Assembly (NCBI GenBank): GCA_019454045.1
Contig: SKCR01049632.1
Span: 1-64,000 of the forward strand
Origin: Zanthoxylum bungeanum
Taxonomy: Eukaryota; Streptophyta; Magnoliopsida; Sapindales; Rutaceae
Length of the DNA: 64,000 bases
Direction of reading: 5' to 3'
Part shown: positions 55,703-64,000 of the stretch, in pieces
Numbering within the stretch: position 1 is the first letter of the stretch
How the letters are laid out: the number at the start of each line of letters is the position of its first letter
Translations under genes and position numbers: made by a program
The notes under the pieces: model-generated
Seen by the model: only the letters and a program-made list of their open reading frames with translations
What the model was told of the DNA's origin: nothing
Databases searched by the model: none

Positions 55703-57850
55703 TGATGAGTGGTAAATCTATCACTATTTCCCACTCATTTAACCTAATATTTTGTATAGTTTCTTGAGTTTTGTGAATATTTTGATGTGTTTTGTGTTAT
55801 TTTGCAGATAAATAAAGTTGGGAAAGCATTGGAAGCAAATTGGGGCGAAAATAGAGAAAAATTGACAAAATGGGAATTCAGTAAATTATCCGCGTCGCGA
55901 CGCCAAGACCGAAAAGTTTGACTTTGCTAACGTGCGTCGTGCCACGTGTCACCATCACAGCCGATCTGCTAACATACGCCGTGCCACGTGTCAGCATCCT
56001 ACGGTGCCGACAGTCATCATCGCCACGTGTCACTCCACGTCATTGCCGCGTCATCAGCCACATCACCAGGTTGACCAAGTTAAACTACCACCTCATCGCC
56101 ACGTCATCATCAGCGAATCAGGAAGTGCCACGTGTCGCAATCCTACGGTGCCGACAGTCTCTTTTCACGTGTCGCCACGTCACCGCCACGTCACCGCCAC
56201 GTCATTGAGTATCTAATCCTTATCTGACACATGGCGGATAAGAATCTCATCGACCAATCAGAAGCCGCCATGTGTCACAATAATTGAAGCCCAACCAGCT
56301 TGCCACGTGTCACCTTATCAGCTTATCCAGAATCTGCAAACCGACGAACCAGAGCGTGCCACGACGATAGAATCTGGCGTAGCGACGCCAAAGGCCCTGG
56401 CGTCGCGACGCTGGAAGCCTACCGAGGCCTATAAATAGAGCTTCAAATTTCAGTTTTAGTTGCACCACTCTCTCTCATCTCTTTGATGTAAAGAGAGAGT
56501 TTCTCTCTCTAGTTTCTTTTAGTTTTTTGTTTTTTTTTTAGTTTTTTTTAGTTTTATAAATAATTTTAATTACGTTTTGTTAATATAGTAATTTACTTTT
56601 TTACTTTTTATAGTTTTTACTATTCACAATGAGGAGGTAACTTTCTCAGCTAGGGTGAAAGGTAATTCTTTTACTGTTACTATTTAGATTAATCTCCCTT
56701 AAAAATAATATATTCACTATTTAAAATATTGACTTAAAAAGGATACCGCCAGATTGGTCGGTTGGTAATTCATTTTAATCTGGTTTAAACCTGACTAATC
56801 AAGGATACTGCCAGATTGGTCGGTTGGTAATTTAATTTTGGTTCAGCCTTTATGGCTGGTTGGACTTAATTTGACTTAATCAGGTTACCGCCTATATGGC
56901 TGGTTGGAAAAAGAATCACAAGTTTATATATTATTTTATAGGAGATATCTAAAATGGTAAATAGTAAAAGTAATTCCTTTTACCTTAGCATTTTATTTTA
57001 TTTTACTTTTCAGCTTTTACTTTATGTCTTTTACTTTTCAGTATTTTTACTTTATGTTTTTTCAGTATTTTTACTTTATGTCTTTTACTTTTAATTTTTT
57101 ATTAGCCCTAGTTATGTGTTAGTTATCTGGGGTTGTGATGAATTCTAATATCACCGGTTTATAAGGGGTTGTTTTATAGTTTGGGTAATTTAAAGGTTTA
57201 CTTATTAAGTCTTAATCTTAATGCTTCTTGTTGTCTGATCACCAATAAGATTGATGTGGTAAATCTAAAATGAACTAGACATAGGGATTTTAGGTTTCAG
57301 CCTTAGACTTAATAGCCCACGATCTTCCTTGAGGATAGATAACCCTTTAATAGATTTCCTTACAGGATAGACATATACCTGTCGGGCGGGGGTAGCTATA
57401 ATTGGAACTTAAACTTAATGAATCCAGATAATTTGGTTGACATAGACATATGGTTCAATTGGGTTAAACTGGGTATTTGCGTCTGACCATCGACATAGGC
57501 TTTTGCATAATTTAGTGTTCCAGGTTAGTAAACTGATTTATTACACAAACATAAAATAATCACTTCATCTTTTAAAAGATATTAGAAGGATTCACAACCC
57601 TAGATCTTTGTGTCTTTTGTTATTTTCCTTAGTATTTTCTTTTATCTTTTTATTTATTTATTTATTTTGTAAAACTACAATCAACCAAATCAATCAAGCA
57701 ATCATTCTCTTCACCCTCAATTAGATATTTGTAAATAAATAGATTCAATAATTAATAACAACAGTAGATATTAAGTCCTCGTGGGATCGATATTTTTATA
57801 CTACTTGAACGATACGTGCGTTTGCGTTATACGTGTGTTTACGCCGGTCA
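55703..57850 (+). repeat. E4 3' LTR (2148 bp)
   Basis: Same ends as the 5' LTR; lacks a ~70-bp segment after 55905. Three G-box sites present in the 5' LTR are altered here (for example ACATGG and CCATGTGTC near 56230-56275). Confidence 0.94.
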
Positions 57851-58320
57851 AGTATCATTGAGAAGGAAATCACTGCGCCTCAATTGCTCGATCAAATTGA
57901 TCAAATGAAACACATGTGTGCTCACAGCCTATCCCTCGTCAAGTTTAGAATGGAACAGTTCCATTGCTACTCCATGAACCAAGACATGTTCTTTGTTCAT
58001 GAACGATTCATAGAGTTATGTCATTATGCTATAAGCATCATGCATCTCAAAATATTGCCTCTTGAGTTCAGAAGCCAGAGAACTAAGAATGTATGATTTA
58101 ACCCTTAAATCATCATCTTTCCATTTCTGGAAAGTCTCAATCTCTTCTGGTGATGCATTTACAATATAACAAGGGGCAATGGACCCTCTAGTATATATCC
58201 CAGCTTCTCGGACCCGAGGACGATCCTTAAATCCATATCACAGTCTGTAAATTTCTCAACGCCTTTGAGCTTATTTGTATCAAACATATGAGCAAATGGG
58301 TTGTTCGAAGAAGCTGCCAT
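57851..58320 (-). pseudogene. C3 gag N-terminal part
   Basis: Starts at ATG 58318-58320 (MAASSNNPFAHMFDTNKLKG), then KFTDCDMDLRIVL, matching C1 gag. Stops and frame changes follow before the E4 insertion point at 57851. Continues at 49559 leftwards. Confidence 0.8.
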
Positions 58321-59053
58321 CGCAAATCTATCAAATAGATAGAGAATAAACGAATAGCAAACAAAACATTTTCATATAATATCATAAGCATTAAATAGAA
58401 CATGGAGTTTTTAATCTAAAAATGTCCCTCCCACTATTTCATGCAAAACTATATCCCCAAACAAAATACATAAAAAGCAATAAAAGAGAAAGTGGACCCC
58501 ATGAATATATTTCAGCTCACAACTTTGGCACGTTCTCGCTTACATATATTCATTAGGTAGACAACCGATTGTCAATCACAATCACTCACCAGTGACTCAT
58601 TGGTTCCGGTCTTGATCATTTCTCGCTGTGACAGCTTTGACACGTTCAGAAAGAGGCGTATCAAGGTTAAACTTTTCAATGATAAATTCAAGATACTTGC
58701 GTAAACCTTACAGGTTTGGCACGTTTAGGATTCCTCTTTCACTTGAATTTACCTAAGATAAAAAATATATACGGTACAGAAAAATTCCTACCGACAATAT
58801 CCTCACAGCTTTGACACATTCTTGGATATAGTCGTAGATTATTTTTCCATAAGCGGTATTGACAAGACGGACCAAGTAACATGCATCAAATACATATTAA
58901 ATATAATTCCTTATTAACAATAGGGATTTTCCGCAAAAGACGTTTATCACTTTATTTAATCAAATTAAATAAATAACAGTATGCATAAAACCAATATTAG
59001 ATTAAACATTAAATTTAAAGGCATAATCATATCATGTGTTCAGAATCAGACTC
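58321..59053 (-). repeat. C3 leader with phased TGCCAAAGCTGT motifs
   Basis: Motif copies (plus strand ACAGCTTTGGCA or near) start at 58519, 58631, 58710 and 58805, spacings 112, 79, 95. Homologous to the C1 and C2 leaders. No coding region. Confidence 0.8.
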
Positions 59054-59065
59054 GCTCTGATACCA
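59054..59065 (-). other. C3 primer-binding site (tRNA-Met)
   Basis: Element strand TGGTATCAGAGC, a perfect match to the standard copia initiator tRNA-Met site, 3 nt from the LTR. Confidence 0.9.
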
Positions 59066-59068
59066 TTT

Positions 59069-61378
59069 TGTGGAGGAATTTAGTGGTAAACGTAGCGGAA
59101 CGTCGAAAAACAAATTTTTCCGATTTCAATAATTTTTCTCGGGCAATTGAAACAAACTTATTTATTCTAATTACTTAATACTTAAAAACTGAATTTTTCC
59201 CCAAAAATAAGATTTTCTCATATTTTCCATGAGAACCAATAGTTTGTATTTGATCATTTTAGTCCTAATTTGTCAAATACAAATTTATGTGATTTCAAAT
59301 CACTACCAAAATGATTTATACATATCATATACATCAAAATACAACTCACAATAAAAAATCCCAAAATACTTGAAATTGCCGAGAACACTAAAGAATTTCA
59401 ATTTTTTGCATTTTGATCCAAATTTATTCAAACCAAGTTTAAATGATTTCCAATCAACACCAAATGATTTGTACATCTTATATATATCATTATACAACAC
59501 ATATTTGAAAAGTCCCAATTTTGGTGGGGGTTATAAACCTTAATTTCTCAAATTAATCAAATTAACCAAAATTAACATAAATCAGTACTTTAGTCTAATC
59601 TCTACAACACCAAACAAGTCTCACCACTTTGAAACAACTCAAGAATAATTCTAGGTCATCAATGAGTGGCCTAACAACTCTAGAATGACAACAATATTAT
59701 CAAATGATCAAAAGAGAGCTTATACACCATTTATAAGCTTTCTTTATAAACATACATGCTCACATCTTTCATTCATGCTTCCAACCAACTTATTACAAAA
59801 CTAAGAGAGTTGAAAAACTTCCAAGCAAAACATGTTGCAGCTAAGAACCATAGCAAATTGAATTTTTCTTCAATTTTCTTCTTTAACACTTAACTTTTTC
59901 TCTCAACTTTCTTTTTTGGAACTTTGGAGGCTTAACCTAAAGTGTGAAGCAAATGAAAAAAAAAACCTTATATAGTTCTAGGTCATGGCCGAATTTGGCC
60001 AAGAAAAATAAATAAGATATTTTGTTATTTTAACAAATAAAAGAAGTCAAAATCAATTTGATAACCTTTTCATTTAATTGTAAAGTCAAACTTATACACA
60101 AAATAATCATTTCCTAACTTTATCATAATGGTAGAGATTTATATTTTAATTACTTTAATCGTTTAACAATTAAATAATTAATAAAATATAAATATCTCAA
60201 ATATATGTATTATATTTACTTTAAATATCTCAAATACATATATTAATGATATATGTCAAAAATCATAATTTGACATTTTATTAATGTGTATTTAATAAAA
60301 TCATATATTAAATAAAAATACACATTAATTAAGAACTGACCAAAAGGTCCATTTGCATGTATCTTTCGTTTAACAGTTAAACGATTTATAAATAATCAAT
60401 ATTATTCATAAAAATTCCCCTAGTGCTCTTCGAGTATATTTCATTAGTGAGACTCTCTAGGTTCTGGCATATCTGTTACAAAATCTAATTTTGTGTCCAT
60501 AATCTACCCACCCGTAAATTATGACGACCATAGATAAACTGACTGAACCATACAGGTCGAGGTCATTGCATACGTATAATCCCTCTATCACAGGTATCTG
60601 GATTATTCTAGAGATATAGATATAAACGTCAAATCTCTATAGATACAATCACGTCAATGTTTCTATTAGCAATCTCTTAATAACACTTAAAACTCACTTC
60701 TACAGTGTACCACGGGCTCATGGATTTGACAGATTGCCAATTCCATATTAAATACCTATGCTTTGTAGCTGATATATTCTATCTTGACACACACATGATA
60801 TCCTGAGGATCAGTCCACATCCAACGTACAGGCGGAGGTGTGACCTTAATAGGTTGGTGACGTGACTGCCATCAAAGTGTGGAGGATATCTCATATATCC
60901 ACAGTGGTATATCAAGTCAAAGAATCCTTATGATACTCAATCCGAGAAGATTCTTATTGACGTTGGTGAAATATCCATTAAGAATATTCAGTGAGTCGTT
61001 AAATGTTTATCCAATATAAATACCTACATGTCTATACGAGTCTCCAGGACTCATAATTCATTGAGAATCAACTATTAGAATCCAATATTCTAATATACGA
61101 CATGTACCAGTCTCAACGGGATTATTTATTGACCAAGTAATGTAAACCTTGACCAGGAATAATTAAAGAAATGATATTGTTATGATACAACTCAATGGAA
61201 ATTGCGACGCTTTTACAATTGTATCATAACTAATCATTCTAAGGTCAATTACGTCTTTACCATATATAAAGAGATGTTATATAATAGAAACTATTTATTT
61301 TATTCATAATAAAATGTTACATAAGTATTTACGGGGAAATATATAAGAAATTTGGCGCTCCGAGCACCAACCCTAACA
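59069..61378 (-). repeat. C3 copia 5' LTR (2310 bp)
   Basis: Plus-strand start TGTGGAGGAATTTAGTGG next to the primer site; end CGAGCACCAACCCTAACA. Matches the C1 LTR along its length, including the outer end at 38969-39064. At 61379 the sequence passes directly into the E5 LTR. Confidence 0.88.
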
Positions 61379-61913
61379 TAACGTGTAACTGTTACAAAAA
61401 ATGGCATGATTTAAAGAGATTTGAATGGCTTAGAGTAGATTTTTCAGGTGGCAGGTCATAACTGTGTCGGGCTTCAGGGCTATAATTCGTATGGTAATTG
61501 AGGAAAAGAGCCTAGGCAATAATGGCTTAACAATGCGGATGACGTCACGAATATAGAATAATAGTGTAATTAGATTTAATATATAAAAGGGTGAGAGTTT
61601 ATTGTAAGGGTTGATCAATTTTATTCACAAACACTTGTAACTTTTTATAGAGAGAACATAATCCCGAGTTGGAGAAACAAAAGAGGTCCGTCAGACCCAA
61701 TCCAATAGTAAAAGCTTTCTTTTCCCGTGTGCCCGTGGATGCATGTTGGATCTATTCCGTCGAAAAACGTTCAATCTTTTTTTATCTGTGTGTATTATAT
61801 CTTTTGCCAAGTTTTCATTTGGTTCCCAACAAACCAAACAAATTCACAGTTGAGAGAAGTTTGTTCGAGGAGTGTTCCCAAACTACCCCTGGAACGAAAA
61901 ATAACCATCAACA
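61379..61913 (+). repeat. E5 5' LTR, truncated
   Basis: Ends ACCATCAACA just before the primer site. TATAAAAG at 61582 is a plausible TATA box, with a transcript start near 61610. The 5' end of the LTR is not visible; the sequence joins the C3 LTR at 61378. The apparent frames at 61669-62013 cross LTR and primer site and are not genes. Confidence 0.75.
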
Positions 61914-61914
61914 G

Positions 61915-61933
61915 TTGGCACCGTTTGTGGAGA
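61915..61933 (+). other. E5 primer-binding site
   Basis: TTGGCACCGTTTGTGGAGA, 1 nt after the LTR; resembles the E1 site TTGGCGCCGTCTGTGGGGA with three differences. Confidence 0.75.
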
Positions 61934-62016
61934 CCAGTACAAGAAGTAGCAAACACACTAAAGTAGTGGTAGAAGACGGGAACCATATATCTTTAAAGGC
62001 TTCAACGATATAGTGG

Positions 62017-62314
62017 ATGAAGAAAATTAGAGAAACAATGCGGAGTGAGAGGGAAAATGCACAAAAGAAAAAGGAGGCAAGTCAAACCTTCATGAAGACC
62101 ATGATGATGAGTCGAAGAAGTTGGAGCAGAAGACGGGAGAAAAGGGGGAAAAACTCATGTTCACAATTGCGCGAGGGGGGGGAGACATTGGCCATAGACT
62201 CGAATCGGGCAACAAATAACTACTGCCGGATTAAAGGGTCAGAGGTTTTAACGACAGAAAGGGCCCCAAGGATCCAAAAGGATAGATCGGTGCCCATAAT
62301 GTTCACTGAGGAAG
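62017..62314 (+). pseudogene. E5 gag remnant
   Basis: Short K/R/E-rich frame (IRETMRSERENAQKKKEA) typical of Tat gag N-terminal parts, joined near 62240 to SVPIMFTEEDAKGVSYPP, the block just before protease. The gag core is missing, so this is an internal deletion. Frame is lost in the C-run at 62335-62340. Confidence 0.65.
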
Positions 62315-63018
62315 ATGCTAAAGGGGTCAGTTACCCCCCATGATAACGCCTTGATAATTAAGGCTAATATCGACGATACCGAGGTAGATAGGATATTAGT
62401 AGATCCAGGGACCGCGGTGGATATCATCGCTAATGAAGCTCTGGATAATTTGGGCATGGAGTATGCCACTCTGACCCGGGACGTGACACTGTTGTATGGG
62501 TTTGGGGGAGCATCTGTAATCCCGCTAGGTCGGATATAGTGGCTGTTACTAATGGGACGACACCTCTCACCCGGATCATTATGTTGGATTTTACTGTAAT
62601 AGATTGCATGAGCAGCTATCATGTGATCTTAGGGAGGCCATTTATGATGAAGTCAATGGTAGCCATGTCATGTTACTATCTGAAGCTGAAGGTCCCAACC
62701 CTGGAGGGAATTGGCATAGTTTGTGGAAGTAAGAAGATAACCAAGAGTTGTTTTACTACCGTTTCCAAGGAAAAATTTTGTGTTGAGGAGGTAGGGGCAA
62801 AGACGAAAGAAAGAGAAATGGATCAAGTAGAAGTTGAGTCGGATGACCTCCGACCTGAGGATCCTATCCAATTGGGTGCAGGGGAAGAACTGGAACAGAT
62901 AGAGCTTTTCGGCCTTGGGAAAGTGATAAAAATTGAGGCAAGCTTAGAGTCAGGTCTGAGGAAGCGGTTGCTGTTTTTTCTGAAGGAATATGCGGATGTC
63001 TTCTCATGGGGACAATGA
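62315..63018 (+). pseudogene. E5 protease and linker
   Basis: Protease: HDNALIIKANIDD, then RILVDPGTAVDIIANEALD, where Tat proteases usually have VDTGSSADIL; the catalytic Asp codon is 62402-62404 and the Thr is replaced by Pro. A frame change at 62539 is followed by MLDFTVIDCMSSYHVILGRP and, further on, FLKEYADVFSWG, the block preceding RT. A stop follows at 63016-63018. Confidence 0.82.
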
Positions 63019-63023
63019 ACATG

Positions 63024-64000
63024 TCTGGGATTGATCCCAAATTTATCAATCACCGTTTGGTGGTTGATTGAGCTCACAAGCCGATGAAATAAAAGATGAG
63101 GATTTTTAATCAAGATCGATATGGGGCGATTTATGTGGAGGTTGGAAAGTCCCTAAAGGTCAGTTTTATTAGAGAAGTCAAGTACTCGGAGTGGGTATCC
63201 AATATTATCCTGGTGAAGAAGGCCAGCGGGAAGTGGAGGATGTGCGTGGGTTTCTCTGACTTGAACAAGGCTTGCCCGAAAAATAGCTTCCTACTCCTTA
63301 AGGTAGATCATTTGGTGGAATCTATGGCGTGTCATGGACTGTTCAGTTTTATGGATGCATTTTCGGGGTACAACCAGGTCAGAATGCATGTCGAGGATGA
63401 AGAGAAGACAACCTTCGTAACTGAGCAAGGGCTGTACTATTACTAGGTGATTCCTTTCGGATTAAAGAATGCCGGGGCCAAGTATCAGAGGTTGGTGAAC
63501 AGGATTTTCAAAGCACTTATCGGCAAGACAATGCAGGTCTTTGTCGATGACATGATCACGATGACGGAGAAGCTCGAGGATCATCTGGAAGACCTCAGAG
63601 GGATATTTGAGTTGCTGAGGAAGCACAACATGAGACTGAATCCAGATAAATATGCCTTTGGTGTATCTTCGGGAAAGTGTTTTAGGTACATAGTCAGTGT
63701 CTGGGGCATTGAAGCAAACCCTCAGAAAATCAAGGCCGTATTGGTTTCAAAACCCCCGAGGACGGTTAAAGAAGTGCAGAGCTTAACGGGACAGGTGGCA
63801 GCATTACACCGATTCATTTCTAAGGCCACCGATAAGTGTCACACTTTCTTCCAACTGATCAAGAAGGCCAAGAAGGAAGTCATCTGGATAACTGAATGCG
63901 AGGACGCATTCCAGCAGCTGAAGAAGTACCTGGTCCAACCTCCACTATTGGCGAAGCCGATCCCATGTAAGGCTCTGTTCCTGTACTTGGTTGTTTCTGA
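63024..64000 (+). pseudogene. E5 reverse transcriptase, one in-frame stop, continues past window
   Basis: MSGIDPKFINHRLVVD then two stops, and from 63096 the RT core: WVSNIILVKKASGKWRMCVG, LNKACPKNSF, FSFMDAFSGYNQVRM (first catalytic Asp), then TAG at 63444-63446 where relatives have a Lys codon, and VIPFGLKNAGAKYQRLV. The FVDDMI catalytic box is at 63540-63557. NMRLNPDKYAFGV and TGQVAALHRFIS follow, and the start of the RNase H region (CEDAFQQLKKYL, PLLAKPI) reaches the window end. Domain order and residues are otherwise well kept, so decay is recent. Confidence 0.88.

Larger units (their letters stand above)
49565..57850 (+). mobile_element. E4: Athila-type element carrying an open LOG gene, perfect TSD
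   Basis: Bounded by AGTAT on both sides (49560-49564, 57851-57855) in the gag of C3. LTRs of 2214 and 2148 bp, tRNA-Asp primer site, polypurine tract. The internal region is only ~3.9 kb: a nucleocapsid-like ORF, a fragment of the protease-RT linker, a short ORF, LOG, and the 3' region. No protease, RT, RNase H or integrase. Hand comparison of ~360 bp of the two LTRs shows about seven differences (~2%), so insertion is fairly recent. It would depend on proteins from an autonomous Athila relative. Confidence 0.94.
48930..61378 (-). mobile_element. C3: copia element, 5' half, interrupted by E4
   Basis: Read right to left: 5' LTR (59069-61378), primer site, leader, gag (58320-57851), [E4 with its TSD], gag continued and protease (49559-48935), then an abrupt join to the C2 leader in the opposite orientation. 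Integrase, RT and RNase H are missing. Related to C1 in every module. Confidence 0.82.
61379..64000 (+). mobile_element. E5: Tat-lineage Ty3/gypsy element, 5' part (runs off window)
   Basis: Partial 5' LTR, primer site, shortened gag, protease, linker and RT up to the window end. Gene order, PR and RT motifs and the TTGGCACCGTTTGTGGAGA primer site place it in the Tat group, like E1 but from a distinct family. Several stops and frameshifts show it is not autonomous. Confidence 0.88.

Noticed and set aside
61669..62013. 114-aa frame at the start of E5
   Set aside because: It spans LTR, primer-binding site and leader, which an element protein would not.

Overview
The window is plant nuclear DNA, almost certainly from a eudicot. 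It holds one spliced host gene and otherwise a nest of LTR retrotransposons with plant-type primer-binding sites. I cannot name the species. No tRNA, rRNA, CRISPR or prokaryotic signals are present.

Layout. (1) 1-7998: Tat-lineage Ty3/gypsy element E1 (minus strand, left LTR cut by the window edge). It has a broken gag and no pol, carries a large field of 82-, 44- and ~140-bp tandem repeats, and has a spliced antisense gene of the 'putative gypsy-type transposon' family on the plus strand. (2) 7999-12499: host gene for a ~693-aa SDS22-like leucine-rich-repeat protein (plant 'outer arm dynein light chain 1-like' group), four coding exons. (3) 12500-14014: non-autonomous hAT-like DNA transposon with an 8-bp target duplication. 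(4) 14015-20239: degenerate repeats, including a probable gypsy LTR remnant with four hairpins that share a loop. (5) 20240-61378: nested retroelements. The oldest recognisable layer is an Athila-type element E3 (39065-45713, minus, degenerate but with gag, PR, RT, RH and INT). A copia element C1 (minus) lies in its integrase end. C1 holds a solo copia LTR (S1) in its gag and the Athila-type element E2 (29211-38963, minus) in its LTR. On the right, E3's LTR is cut by a copia LTR plus leader (C2, plus strand) that meets a second, oppositely oriented copia element (C3, minus). C3's gag holds the Athila-type element E4 (49565-57850, plus strand, TSD AGTAT). (6) 61379-64000: a second Tat-lineage element E5 (plus strand), running off the right edge.

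Most interesting content. E2 and E4 have lost reverse transcriptase, RNase H and most of integrase. At the position where Athila elements carry their third (env-like) ORF, both instead carry an intronless gene for a LOG-type cytokinin riboside 5'-monophosphate phosphoribohydrolase. In both copies a conserved pyrimidine-rich CAG lies 50-70 bp upstream of its ATG, suggesting expression from a spliced subgenomic RNA. E4's LOG frame is open (217 aa) but has two substitutions in conserved glycine motifs; E2's has a nonsense codon and a 1-bp deletion. E4's LTR promoter carries a dense cluster of CCACGTGTC (G-box/ABRE-like) sites upstream of its TATA box. This looks like a family of mobile elements that has captured and carried a cytokinin-activation gene. 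E3-type relatives, sharing the tRNA-Asp primer site, would be the plausible source of trans-acting proteins.
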